From: Erwinia sp. OLFS4
Lineage (GTDB): Bacteria; Pseudomonadota; Gammaproteobacteria; Enterobacterales; Enterobacteriaceae
Length of the DNA stretch: 64,000 bases
Assembly (NCBI RefSeq): GCF_002752165.1
Contig: NZ_MOMB01000008.1
Location: 1-64,000, forward strand
Direction: 5' to 3'
Part shown: positions 45,827-54,221 of the stretch, piece by piece
Numbering within the stretch: the stretch's first letter is position 1
Layout: every line of letters begins with the position of its first letter
Notes under the pieces: generated by a model
Seen by the model: only the letters and a program-made list of their open reading frames with translations
Told to the model about the DNA's origin: nothing
Database searches by the model: none
Translations under genes and position numbers: made by a program

Positions 45827-46189
45827 ATGAAAAAAACACCATCGGGAAACACCGGGCAGACAATTAATCATGCTGAATTCATTAATGATATGCCTGAAGA
45901 GGTGCTGATAACGTTACACAATCTTATTGTTAACAGACTCAATATGTTACAGCGCAAGCGAATCCGGCAAAGCATGGAGGATTTTCGCCCCGGGGATGTG
46001 GTCAGCTTCCGGACTGAAGACGGGAAAACCGTGACCGGGGTTCTGATCCGTCTGAATAAAAAAACGGTGACAGTCCATACCGAAAGCGGTGCCCGCTGGA
46101 ATGTTGCGCCGCAGCTGTTGACCACAGTTAAACGACAGCTGGGAGCTGACCGCCAGCCAGATAATACTGTCGAAAAAAAACTTCATTAA
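45827..46189 (+). CDS. Hypothetical protein with a small beta-barrel-like C-terminal half
   Basis: 120 residues. Helical N-terminal part (MPEEVLITLHNLIVNRLNML) then DFRPGDVVSFRTEDGKTVTG, VLIRLNKKTVTVHTESGARW, reminiscent of SH3/KOW-like or Hfq-like small barrels (binding of nucleic acid would be a guess). No family recognised. Followed 32 bp later by another small gene with the same orientation. Confidence 0.6.
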   Translation: MKKTPSGNTGQTINHAEFINDMPEEVLITLHNLIVNRLNMLQRKRIRQSMEDFRPGDVVSFRTEDGKTVTGVLIRLNKKTVTVHTESGARWNVAPQLLTTVKRQLGADRQPDNTVEKKLH

Positions 46190-46221
46190 GGTCCTAAGGG
46201 TCCGGAGCCACAAATTCGGGG

Positions 46222-46500
46222 ATGAAAATGATCGATCTGACAGCAGAACAGCAACAATTAGCGAAAATAGTTCATGACTATGCCAGCCAGTTCCCTCTGA
46301 CAGAGGATGGTGATGCACAATTACTGCAGAGCTGTTATGACTACATGGAGGCGTTTAAACGGGTGATGGACAGCACATCAAAGGTGCAGATGGACTACAT
46401 CTGCCTGCAATATCCTGGATATTTTCGCTTTGCGAAATGGATGGAGCGACTGGCTCAGGGGATTGCTGATGGCGTCATTGGGGTTCCAAAAGTTCACTAA
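46222..46500 (+). CDS. Small hypothetical protein, partly duplicated downstream
   Basis: 92 residues; alternative ATG at 46228. Acidic helical N-terminus (LTAEQQQLAKIVHDYASQFP), C-terminal YICLQYPGYFRFAKWMERLA then QGIADGVIGVPK. No motif known to me. A degraded copy of the 3' third stands at 49279-49383, beyond the restriction-modification genes. Confidence 0.65.
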   Translation: MKMIDLTAEQQQLAKIVHDYASQFPLTEDGDAQLLQSCYDYMEAFKRVMDSTSKVQMDYICLQYPGYFRFAKWMERLAQGIADGVIGVPKVH

Positions 46501-46651
46501 AAACCACAGACAGTAGATTTTGGTAATTCCGGTGTATTCCCTCTGAATAAGAAATCTCCTGTGGGACTTTTTCCAGTTTTTTGGAAAAAAACCTAGTTTG
46601 CGGGATTTTAATGGGTCATAATGTCCCCAATTATACCCAGAGGAAGAAAAA

Positions 46652-47914
46652 ATGACGCATGTGCAGCCGCTTGAGCTTTTAAAGCAGGCCCGTAGCAGAT
46701 ACACCCAACGAGAAATTGCTGAACATGTAGGCAAAGATACTAAGACAGTAAGACGCTGGGAGAAGGGAGAAACGCCATGTCCAACAATGCTGGTTCCTGC
46801 ATTGAGAGATTTGCTTCAGCAACCTGCAGGTGACTCTGCTGAAAGTGGCAATTGTTTCAGTTTTATTGATCTGTTTGCCGGCATTGGTGGCATTCGACTC
46901 GGTTTTGAAGCTCACGGGGGAGAGTGTGTTTTTACCAGTGAATGGAACGATTTCTCCAAAAAAACTTATATAGAAAATTATGGCGATCATCATCCTTTCA
47001 TTGGTGACATTGTGCCATTTCCGGCAGAAAATGTACCAAACCATGATGTGTTACTCGGAGGGTTCCCGTGTCAGCCATTCAGCATTGCCGGTGTCAGTAA
47101 GAAAAATTCTCTTGGACGCCCACATGGTTTTGAATGTACCACACAGGGAACATTATTTTTTGATGTTGCCAGAATTATAGCAACCAAAAGACCCAAAGCG
47201 TTTTTGCTGGAAAATGTAAAAAATCTCCTTTCGCATGATAAAGGAAATACTTTCAATGTAATTATTAAGACTCTCAGGGACGAACTGGGTTATGACGTAC
47301 ACTACAAAATTATAGATGGACAACATTTTACTCCTCAGCACAGAGAGAGGATTATAATAGTTGGATTCAGGGAAAAAACGGATTTTTCATGGGATGCTCT
47401 TCAACTCCCGGCAGATGGACCTCATCTGGATTCTATTCTACATAAAACAGATGGAAGTGAACCTGTACTCCCCTGGGATGAGGATCGATTCTTTAATCAT
47501 AAACAGCAGGTAGTACAACCAAAATACACGTTAACCCCAAAACTATGGGCTTATTTACAGGCTTATGCAGAAAAACATAGGGCTGCTGGAAACGGATTCG
47601 GTTTTGGCATGGTTTATCCGGACAGTGTTACCCGTACACTCTCAGCCAGATATTATAAAGATGGTTCGGAAATTCTTGTTTACCAGGGTAAAAATAAACG
47701 CCCTCGTCGTCTGACTCCACGTGAGTGCGCCAGATTAATGGGGTTTCCTGATACGTTCAGAATACCCGTTAGCGATACGCAGGCTTATCGTCAGTTCGGA
47801 AATAGTGTGGTAATGCCTGTAATGCGTGAGGTGGCTAGTATAATGGTTCCGTATATCCAGAAGATGCTTGAGCAGGAATGTACTGGCAGAGCTCAACCTT
47901 CGCTTTTTGTCTGA
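46652..47914 (+). CDS. EcoRII-like DNA cytosine-C5 methyltransferase
   Basis: 420 residues. N-terminal HTH region ([20 protein letters not shown]), as in M.EcoRII, whose N-terminus autoregulates. C5-methylase motifs in order: [20 protein letters not shown] (I), [20 protein letters not shown] (IV, catalytic Cys), [16 protein letters not shown] (VI), [12 protein letters not shown] (VIII), [12 protein letters not shown] (IX region) and [13 protein letters not shown] (X). Clearly homologous to M.EcoRII/Dcm (CCWGG), but shorter than M.EcoRII (477). The specificity is inferred from homology. Confidence 0.9.
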   Translation: MTHVQPLELLKQARSRYTQREIAEHVGKDTKTVRRWEKGETPCPTMLVPALRDLLQQPAGDSAESGNCFSFIDLFAGIGGIRLGFEAHGGECVFTSEWNDFSKKTYIENYGDHHPFIGDIVPFPAENVPNHDVLLGGFPCQPFSIAGVSKKNSLGRPHGFECTTQGTLFFDVARIIATKRPKAFLLENVKNLLSHDKGNTFNVIIKTLRDELGYDVHYKIIDGQHFTPQHRERIIIVGFREKTDFSWDALQLPADGPHLDSILHKTDGSEPVLPWDEDRFFNHKQQVVQPKYTLTPKLWAYLQAYAEKHRAAGNGFGFGMVYPDSVTRTLSARYYKDGSEILVYQGKNKRPRRLTPRECARLMGFPDTFRIPVSDTQAYRQFGNSVVMPVMREVASIMVPYIQKMLEQECTGRAQPSLFV

Positions 47915-47964
47915 TGATACGGATATAGTAATATAATCAAAACCGAAAAAACCAGGATTAAGGG

Positions 47965-49203
47965 ATGAAGCAAGGTTATCTGTCGCAGTATTTCGAAGGT
48001 GTGGCACTCAAACGTCTCAGTGCAGTTGAAGCTGATGTTATTCGCTCAAACCAGCATGAGTTTAACGGAGTTGAAGGCCTGCGGGATATCCTTGGAGAAC
48101 CCGATGGAAAAGTACGTTTTTCTGCAAAATTTTTGTATCTTACAGACCTGGATGATGAGCCTGTGGTCGAGGATGGCTTTCTGACGTGGTACGACGCACG
48201 TCAGAGAGCGAGACTTGAGCGCCATGTCATGCGTTGGGAATACAGGCTCTATTTCCCGACAAATCTTGTATCACAATGCGCTTCAGCAGGAGACCTGCTG
48301 GTAATAGCCAGGCTGGCAAACGACTCACTACTGGCTATTGTGGCCGAGAATGGAACCACGATTGAGCGACAAATAATGTGGTTGTTTGGATTTTCGGAAC
48401 TTGCTCATCCTGGTTTTTCCATCAAATCAGAACTGGAAACGGAACAGGATCGCATTGGCTTTGCGGCCAGAGTTATACTTGAACAAATAGGTGTTGAGGC
48501 TGAAGAGGAAGCACCTAACTATTTAGATCAAATGCTGGATAAATTTAATGGTTCGTTCCCGAAAACAATCGAATTTTCTTCCTATGCCAGAAGTACTGTT
48601 CGAGACCTTTCCAGTAAGGACGACCCTGATGTTGCATTATTTGTCTGGATGGAGCGTGAAGAAATTTTGTTCCGCACTCTCGAAAAATATCTTTTAGGTG
48701 AGAAGTTGCGTAGCCTGACTCAGGCAGGAATAGAAGATACAGAACCATTCATAAAATTAGTTCAAAGTGCATTACAGCGCCGTAAATCAAGAGCGGGTTC
48801 TGCGCTTGAGAATCACCTGGAACAGGTCTTTTCCGATCACGGTGTCACATATACCAGAACCGGAGTAACAGAAAACAACCTCAAGCCTGATTTCATCTTT
48901 CCTGGTATTTCGCATTATCACGATTCGGAATTTTCTCATGCCAGACTGACTATGCTGGCGTCTAAATCGACCTGTAAAGATCGCTGGAGGCAAATATTGA
49001 ATGAGGCAGCACGCATTCCAAACAAACATCTGCTGACGCTGGAACCCAGTATAAGTGAAAACCAGACGAATGAAATGAAATCTGAGCAAGTACAGCTTGT
49101 TATTCCTCAGGGACTTCATTCTAGCTATACAATGGCACAACAGACATGGCTTATGAATATAGCGGGATTTATCGACCTGACACGGCACCGCCAGACGGTC
49201 TAA
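47965..49203 (+). CDS. EcoRII-like restriction endonuclease
   Basis: 412 residues, same orientation, 50 bp after the methylase. N-terminal part (YLSQYFEGVALKRLSAVEAD; YRLYFPTNLVSQCASAGDLL) fits a DNA-binding effector domain; C-terminal part aligns with EcoRII: RRKSRAGSALENHLEQVFSD, KPDFIFPG, HDSEFSHARLTMLASKSTCK, DRWRQILNEAARIP, with PD and K of the nuclease core. EcoRII reads RKSRAGKSLELHLEHLF and KTTCKDRWRQILNEADKI. The N-terminal half is not EcoRII-like by eye. Probably intact. Confidence 0.85.
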   Translation: MKQGYLSQYFEGVALKRLSAVEADVIRSNQHEFNGVEGLRDILGEPDGKVRFSAKFLYLTDLDDEPVVEDGFLTWYDARQRARLERHVMRWEYRLYFPTNLVSQCASAGDLLVIARLANDSLLAIVAENGTTIERQIMWLFGFSELAHPGFSIKSELETEQDRIGFAARVILEQIGVEAEEEAPNYLDQMLDKFNGSFPKTIEFSSYARSTVRDLSSKDDPDVALFVWMEREEILFRTLEKYLLGEKLRSLTQAGIEDTEPFIKLVQSALQRRKSRAGSALENHLEQVFSDHGVTYTRTGVTENNLKPDFIFPGISHYHDSEFSHARLTMLASKSTCKDRWRQILNEAARIPNKHLLTLEPSISENQTNEMKSEQVQLVIPQGLHSSYTMAQQTWLMNIAGFIDLTRHRQTV

Positions 49204-49278
49204 TTGCTAGCAAAGTTGATACGCCGACGACCAATTAACGTTGCAGCAAAATTTTGGCGACTTCCCACTTACAACCCC

Positions 49279-49383
49279 TACATCTGCCTACAATATCTTG
49301 GCTATTTTCGTTTTGCGAAATGGATGGAGCGACTGGCCTAGGGTATTGCTGATGGTGTAATCGAGGTTCCGAAAGATCACTAA
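49279..49383 (+). pseudogene. 3' remnant of the small gene at 46222
   Basis: Reads YICLQYLGYFRFAKWMERLA, then TAG, GIADGVIEVPKDH and TAA, i.e. the last 34 codons of the 46222 gene with an in-frame stop. It marks a second copy of that locus downstream of the restriction-modification genes. Confidence 0.85.
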
Positions 49384-49769
49384 AAAATTGCATGCCGGAA
49401 TTTTCGGCGGTTCCGGCGTAGAACCCCATTATCCGTCTGAAGGGACAGTTTCCGGCACAGCTCCTCGCGCTCCACCAGGGCATTGAGCATGGCATCAGTT
49501 GTCACGTTCTGTGCGGTGGCCAGTGACGCGACACGTTCACGCAGGTCGTCAGAGAGAAAGACGCCAGCCCCGGCGGCAACCGCCGACGGTATCCTGACGC
49601 GGCGTGATACGGGCTTGTAGATTTCGCCCGTCTCAGGCCTGATTTTCAGGCCAGCCTTAAGCCAGCGGCTCAGCTCTTGGGGAAGGATATCCGGGTTGTC
49701 CTTCAGAAAACGCGCACGGTTTCCGCGCGCCGTTCCGTACACGCTGTCAATGTAGTCGGTCAGCAGCAT
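49380..49769 (-). CDS. Hypothetical protein, possible DNA-binding regulator
   Basis: 129 residues from ATG 49769; a GTG at 49799 lies inside a palindrome. MLLTDYIDSVYGTARGNRAR then FLKDNPDILPQELSRWLKAG, LKIRPETGEIYKPVSRRVRI resembles the N-terminal region of small Cro/YdaS-like plasmid proteins; the C-terminal half (LRERVASLATAQNVTTDAML then NALVEREELC) looks RHH-like. Located next to the second replicon in the same orientation as its repA. Confidence 0.6.
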   Translation of the reverse strand: MLLTDYIDSVYGTARGNRARFLKDNPDILPQELSRWLKAGLKIRPETGEIYKPVSRRVRIPSAVAAGAGVFLSDDLRERVASLATAQNVTTDAMLNALVEREELCRKLSLQTDNGVLRRNRRKFRHAIF

Positions 49770-49785
49770 AACGATATCCACAGAA

Positions 49786-49799
49786 GTGTTTATAAACAC
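49786..49799. promoter_or_regulatory. Palindromic operator before the 49380 gene
   Basis: GTGTTTATAAACAC, a perfect 14-bp palindrome 17 bp before the chosen ATG. Likely the autoregulatory site of the gene; AT-rich promoter-like sequence surrounds it. Confidence 0.55.
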
Positions 49800-49823
49800 A
49801 ATCGTTTATATCATATGCATCCC

Positions 49824-50124
49824 GGACAGGCGAGCAGTGCGCAGCCGGTCCACTGAATGACGCGAAGCGTCATGGAGGCGCCAGCATATGTTGAATATGG
49901 CACTGTGAGTGAGTGGCGCCGTAGCCCGGCGCAGCCGGTTACGGTGTTGATAGGTTCCACCAATCCATCCTTACGCCCTGCCAGACCAAAACCCGCTAAA
50001 AGCGATACAGAAGCTTTTGTGCGGCGTCGGAGTGGTCACGACAAGGCGAAGCCGTAGTCGGGGCGTATCTCCGCGTTAGCGGGCCGTGAGGGCCGCTTAC
50101 GGGCGTGTTACACCAGACCTTCCA
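49824..50124. repeat. ~300-bp direct repeat, copy 2
   Basis: Counterpart of 45133-45434, in the same orientation, lying 535 bp beyond the end of the second repA. Whether it is part of the replicon or a duplicated flank is unclear. Confidence 0.82.
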
Positions 50125-50658
50125 GTTGCACCACTTAAAGCGATTTTAAATCTAGTTACAACATCAATTTTAACAGCGGTGCTTTTCCCGGGCCTTTGGC
50201 CCGGGGGGGGGGGGCGCTGTTCAGAGTGGATTGGAGGAGTTACGTTTTGGCCATGATCCTGGTGCCCGTCGCGAAGCGATGGGAGGTACCTTTTTTTTTC
50301 GAACCGGCGAGAGCAAAGCTCGCTGCAAGGGCGGATATTATTAGCTGTCCACAGGACAGCGAGCGAATAAGTTATTTACTTTAAAGGAGTAAAGGTCTTA
50401 CAGGGGGTTTAAAAGACTAGTGGCGGTCTGTAAAGCGCTTCGGTGAGCACAATTTGCCGAAGGTGTCTTGCAGTTAAATGTGCATAACTATAAATCGACG
50501 TCGGCGCCGGCGAAATCTGGTCGATTTCTGTGATAGTTGACGCCGAAAATGGAGTGAGTGTCCGGAGTATAGGTGAACGGGTGAACATTTATTGAGCAAC
50601 CGCAGGCAGGGGACGTGCGGAGACCTCCGAAACTAACCGGAGGCAGAAAACAGAGGAG
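50125..50658. other. oriR: Putative origin (oriR/CIS) region of the FII/I-like replicon
   Basis: Lies immediately after the stop of the minus-strand repA, where CIS and oriR are found in FII and I-complex plasmids. A DnaA box (TTATGCACA on the minus strand, 50487-50479), the hairpin CCTCCG / CGGAGG (50624-50643) and short repeats GAAATC / GATTTC (50511-50530) are visible. A 12-G tract at 50203-50214 after an 8-bp hairpin (CCCGGGCC / GGCCCGGG) and a 9-T run at 50291 stand out. No gene in this stretch. Confidence 0.65.
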
Positions 50659-51534
50659 CTAGGCTGGCGAAAGCCGGGTGGTATATCGTCGCGATTTGAC
50701 CATGCGTATCATGACCCGCTCTTCTATCAGCTCTTTGACGCCGGAGAACGTAAGGCTAATATGTTTTCCCTGGCGGATTTCACGGTTAACCTGGGCACGA
50801 ACGGACAGCTCGACTTCCTTACGGGAGCGCTCGGCATCACGTTTGGCGCGAGCGCGCTCTTCGCCTTCAGCCTTTCGCTTCAGGCGGTTCTCTTTGAAAC
50901 GAGTATGGAACTTGCTCCAGCCCTGGCTAATCAGTTCACCGATATCAAGGCGGGACTGACCGCGGCGTTCGCGTTGCTTGTTCTTCCACTCGGCACGGCT
51001 AGTGCGCGCCGCGGCCACTGCTTCAGGAGAAATGTCCAGAGCTTCGAAGAACGCAGACGTAAACGTAATATCGGTCGGCATATAGCAGCCAATCTCTGAG
51101 TCGAAGTTTTTCATGGAATAAGTGACCAGGCCGAAGTCCTCGGCCAGCGACCGCAGCGCGCGGGTAGCACGAGTGATCGAAACGCCACTTTTCTTCGTTT
51201 CAGTCGCAAGGCCGCACTCTATCGCTATCGTCGTCAACGATGCGTTGACGCGATTTAAGAGGGGGTCATAGTGGTAGCAGATAGCCTGTATTAACGCCTC
51301 CAGCGCCCTCAACCTTAACGGAGGGGGCATGCGGAAGCGCTTACCCTGTGAGCGGGCAAAAGCAACAAAGAGAGCAAAGGCAAATCGTTCAGTTAAGCCC
51401 GCGGCCTTGGCCATGAGCTTCTTGTTAAACGGTAGAGTCGCTTTCTCTTCATCGCTGCCTTTTTTCTTCGGCACTGCAAATTTAGGGAAAGGATTTTTTA
51501 CCTGTCGGTAATAGGTGAAGTTTTGTTCAGCCAC
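50659..51534 (-). CDS. repA2: RepA of the FII/I-complex family (second replicon)
   Basis: 291 residues from GTG 51534. [74 protein letters not shown] and [20 protein letters not shown] all match the IncFII RepA1 family (which reads [53 protein letters not shown]). The C-terminus is highly basic. The GTG overlaps the stop of the leader peptide, so translation is probably coupled. It would act in cis at the origin downstream. Confidence 0.92.
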   Translation of the reverse strand: MAEQNFTYYRQVKNPFPKFAVPKKKGSDEEKATLPFNKKLMAKAAGLTERFAFALFVAFARSQGKRFRMPPPLRLRALEALIQAICYHYDPLLNRVNASLTTIAIECGLATETKKSGVSITRATRALRSLAEDFGLVTYSMKNFDSEIGCYMPTDITFTSAFFEALDISPEAVAAARTSRAEWKNKQRERRGQSRLDIGELISQGWSKFHTRFKENRLKRKAEGEERARAKRDAERSRKEVELSVRAQVNREIRQGKHISLTFSGVKELIEERVMIRMVKSRRYTTRLSPA

Positions 51535-51580
51535 ACCCGCCCGGTCTTATGGCGGACAGGTATTGTTTTCTGAGTTGCAT
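51527..51580 (-). CDS. RepA leader peptide (RepY/Tap-like)
   Basis: [17 protein letters not shown], 17 residues, whose TGA overlaps the repA GTG start (GGTGTGGCTGA). Translation of this frame would pass through the CCGCCA segment that can pair with the upstream TTGGCGG loop. This is the standard coupled leader of FII/I-complex replicons. Confidence 0.82.
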   Translation of the reverse strand: MQLRKQYLSAIRPGGCG

Positions 51581-51675
51581 GCGTTATAATCTCTCACAGG
51601 CCAGCGCCTGCTTTTGACCCCCTGATATCTGATCCAGCCGCCAAGTTGAGAGCAGATTTCGGGGGGTTTTTGCAT
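51563..51675 (+). ncRNA. Antisense copy-control RNA (RNAI/CopA type)
   Basis: Promoter -35 TTGTTT (51563-51568), 16 bp, -10 TATAAT (51585-51590), so transcription starts near 51597, opposite to the repA leader. The RNA ends in a long hairpin: CCCCTGATATCTG pairs with CAGATTTCGGGG around a loop with GCCGCCAAGTT, followed by TTTTTG. The loop sequence complements TTGGCGG in the repA mRNA. About 75-80 nt long. Confidence 0.85.
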
Positions 51676-51984
51676 TTAAGGTCCGATGTTCAGGAGCCTT
51701 TTCCCTTTGGGCATTTCAGGATATGCCCATCCAACTAAACTATGCCGCCTTAAGCCGCACTGTCTTTAATCCTTTTGCAGGCCAGTTGATTACAAACCAG
51801 ACCTTGATAATCATCCGCAAATATTACCCTTTTTTTATCCGCTTGCAACAAATGGATCCCAGCAGAACGATCCCCATCAACTTAGCCAAATAAAATATCC
51901 TTATAAATCATAAAGTACACTCATGGCTCTGAAGATCTCGCACGCGCCCTCGCAACATCCTCTCCACACAGGACTTAAGGCTAA

Positions 51985-52028
51985 TTAGCTCCCTAAATAT
52001 TGATCTACATCAATATTTAGGGAGCTAA
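51985..52028 (+). promoter_or_regulatory. 44-bp perfect palindrome centred on an FNR consensus site
   Basis: Arms of 20 bp: TTAGCTCCCTAAATATTGAT and ATCAATATTTAGGGAGCTAA, spacer CTAC. The centre TTGAT-CTAC-ATCAA (52000-52013) matches the FNR consensus exactly. It ends 8 bp before the ATG of the PAS/LuxR reading frame at 52037. The 51681-51984 stretch before it holds no gene I recognise. Confidence 0.85.
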
Positions 52029-52036
52029 AATTAATA

Positions 52037-52785
52037 ATGCCAACATTATGTTCACTTAAGAGTGGGAAAACGATGACTACTCTTTGCACACCAGACAAAC
52101 CGACGCCAATAAAAATATCCAAACAGGCTATGCATTTTTTCAAGCAAAGTGAGGAACCATGGGGGGTTAAAGATGCCCAAAGTCGCTACATTTACGCCAA
52201 CCAGGCATACTTTAATTTTCTTGAAATTCATGAAGATATAAGTAAAGACATTACGAGATTTAGCTATGAGGCCATCCCGGCACTAGCCTCTTTGGCTGGC
52301 AGGTTGATCGCTCACGACCAAAAAGTCATGCAGACAGGTCAACGCCTCGAAGCTGTAGGAACGCTGTTAATTGGAGAAAACTACCGCTCCTTTGTGTTTG
52401 AAAAATATCCTTTTTTTGAGGAGAGTGGTCGTATCGTGGGTACGGTGTTCCATCTGAAGCCATTCGAACGGCTTTCTATGGGGTACTTTTTGGAAAAACC
52501 ATTCTATGGTGAAGCAACGTTCTCTCCTCCAACGGACATCTTCACTAAACGGGAGTGGGATGTTCTGTTCCTGCTGTTTCGCGGTTTGCTAAGAAATCAA
52601 GCAGCTGAATTTTGGGGATTTCTGAGATTTCAGTGAGAAATGTTATCTCGCGTTTATTTCTGAGGACGGGCTCTTCATCAAAAGATGCACTGCTGGAACT
52701 CGGTGTCAGCAAAGGATGGCACTTATACGTACCGCCCAGATTTGCATCGATCGGTTACGATATTTTGTTTAAAGGTAATATGTAA
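52037..52785 (+). pseudogene. PAS/LuxR-type transcriptional regulator, frameshifted
   Basis: Start ATG 52037 (or 52073, GTGGGAAAACG upstream). PAS-like part: FFKQSEEPWGVKDAQSRYIY then ANQAYFNFLEI. The HTH begins FTKREWDVLFLLFRGL and RNQAAEF, then the frame shifts at TTTTGGGG (near 52610) and stops at 52636. In the next frame the rest is intact: LGISEISVRNVISRLFLRTG, then SSSKDALLELGVSKGWHLYV, to TAA 52785. One base inserted in the T4 run restores a full LuxR-type protein of about 248 residues. Confidence 0.85.
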
Positions 52786-52806
52786 CTATACCACTTTAAT
52801 TTAGAG

Positions 52807-52850
52807 AAAAATAGGTGCAACTTGTACCGGTACATTCTGCACCTATTTTT
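52807..52850. terminator. Bidirectional terminator with internal palindrome
   Basis: Perfect 13-bp arms AAAAATAGGTGCA / TGCACCTATTTTT around an 18-nt spacer that itself contains TGTACCGGTACA. A- and T-rich ends flank it. It lies 21 bp past the frameshifted regulator. Confidence 0.82.
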
Positions 52851-52974
52851 AATCACCCGCCCCCATAAACTACTTCCAGACGACAGGGATTACCTTCCTG
52901 CGCTGATTCACTAATGAAATAGCTTTGAACACCTATATACTACATTTTCCTTCTGACTAATTAAGGAAAAGAAC

Positions 52975-53691
52975 ATGTCTCGAAAAATCAATAACGAATA
53001 TTTCAATCATAACTACACACACTTAGAAATCCCCATCGTCTTCCAAATTTATATGGATAATCTGGATGAACCGTGCGGAGTTAAAGATATTTCCTCAACA
53101 TTTGTATATGCTAATAAGGCATACCATGACTTGCTCAACCTACCCAAGGGATACAATGTCACAGGCCGACTAGATAGCGAACTTCCCGCCACTACATCAG
53201 AATACGCTTCGATGTTTCAGGCGCATGACCGTCTTGTTGAGAAAACAGCTAAACGTCGAAGTTCACTAGAAATTCACCCCTTTGGAAGAGAGCAACAGCT
53301 TAAAGCTTACTTCTTTGATAAAACACCTTTCCCTGATTCATCTGGAAAAACCGTTGGGACTTTTTTCCATGGTCGTAAAGCCGAACATTTATCTCTGCGT
53401 TTTTATACAAAAGGAGACAAGGCTGAATCTTTATTACTTACGCTTCCGAGCATTATATTTTCAGAAATAGAGTGGATGATTATATTCTATTTGCGATCTC
53501 ACTTATGCAGAAAGGAAATTGCAATAAAAATGAATCGTTCTGAAGGATATATAAAAAACATAATTGCTATGATATATGATAAAGCGGGAGTTACTAATAC
53601 GCGAATGCTTATCGATTTTATTAGAGAAAAAGGTTGGCACCGATATGTGCCAGAACAGCTCCTGACACATCATCACCGTATATTACCTTAG
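52975..53691 (+). CDS. PAS/LuxR-type transcriptional regulator
   Basis: 238 residues, AAGGAAAAGAAC before ATG. PAS-like N-terminal half (NLDEPCGVKDISSTFVYANK, AYHDLLNLP), paralogous to the pseudogene before it (EEPWGVKDAQSRYIYANQAY). HTH region FSEIEWMIIFYLRSHLCRKE then IAIKMNRSEGYIKNIIAMIY, and an ending GWHRYVPEQLL as in the paralogue. AT-rich relative to the pil genes, suggesting acquisition. It may regulate the transfer or pilus genes. Confidence 0.82.
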   Translation: MSRKINNEYFNHNYTHLEIPIVFQIYMDNLDEPCGVKDISSTFVYANKAYHDLLNLPKGYNVTGRLDSELPATTSEYASMFQAHDRLVEKTAKRRSSLEIHPFGREQQLKAYFFDKTPFPDSSGKTVGTFFHGRKAEHLSLRFYTKGDKAESLLLTLPSIIFSEIEWMIIFYLRSHLCRKEIAIKMNRSEGYIKNIIAMIYDKAGVTNTRMLIDFIREKGWHRYVPEQLLTHHHRILP

Positions 53692-54068
53692 CAGAGGTCA
53701 TCTAAAACAATTCTGTCCGTGCTCAGGTGTGAATCAGGGCATAAGAAAATAAAATCGAGTTGTGTCTTTGCACACAGCTGATGCGCAGTATTACCGGAGA
53801 TGCAAAATGTGTCTCCTTTTTTAACGGGATAATGCCGCTTATTCTTCAATTCGCCATCGACCAGATCGGCAAGGTAGATAACGCCTTCCCCATCCAGCAT
53901 GGAATACCACTCGTCACCCTGCGTATGCACATGGCAACTAACCTTTGTTCCCTCATCCATGCGAGTACCAAAGCTGTTCAGCGCAGTTCCCTTCTGCAAA
54001 GGGGCAATTCGGATGCCGGCAACAGGGTCATACACCGCGTTGCCAATTTCTTCATAAAAACCTTTCAT
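53688..54068 (-). CDS. Cupin-domain protein
   Basis: 126 residues, AAAGGAATGGCATT before ATG. Cupin motif 1: VSCHVHTQGDEWYSMLDGEG (His, His, Glu metal ligands); motif 2: GDTFCISGNTAHQLCA. The fold usually binds a metal and a small ligand. Its role on a plasmid is not clear; the adjacent XRE gene suggests a pair that together resembles the fused XRE-cupin regulators. Confidence 0.78.
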   Translation of the reverse strand: MKGFYEEIGNAVYDPVAGIRIAPLQKGTALNSFGTRMDEGTKVSCHVHTQGDEWYSMLDGEGVIYLADLVDGELKNKRHYPVKKGDTFCISGNTAHQLCAKTQLDFIFLCPDSHLSTDRIVLDDLC

Positions 54069-54092
54069 AATGCCATTCCTTTTGAAGAATTA

Positions 54093-54113
54093 ATAGTGCC
54101 AAGACGGCACTAT
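54093..54113 (-). promoter_or_regulatory. Operator-like inverted repeat before the cupin gene
   Basis: ATAGTGCC / GGCACTAT, perfect 8-bp arms with a 5-nt centre, 25 bp before the cupin start. A natural candidate for binding by the XRE protein encoded upstream. Confidence 0.6.
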
Positions 54114-54221
54114 ATTGCCTATTACTGTTCTCGTATGATCCAACGCATTGAATCGGTACACGTCTCTTCTCCCCGCCAAGAGCAGAGATAAATAAACTCA
54201 GACGCATATATAAAATGTCCG

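Noticed and set aside
51563..51590. FinP/FinO-type fertility control nearby
   Set aside because: The antisense RNA is opposite the repA leader, not a tra gene, and no finO-like gene was seen.
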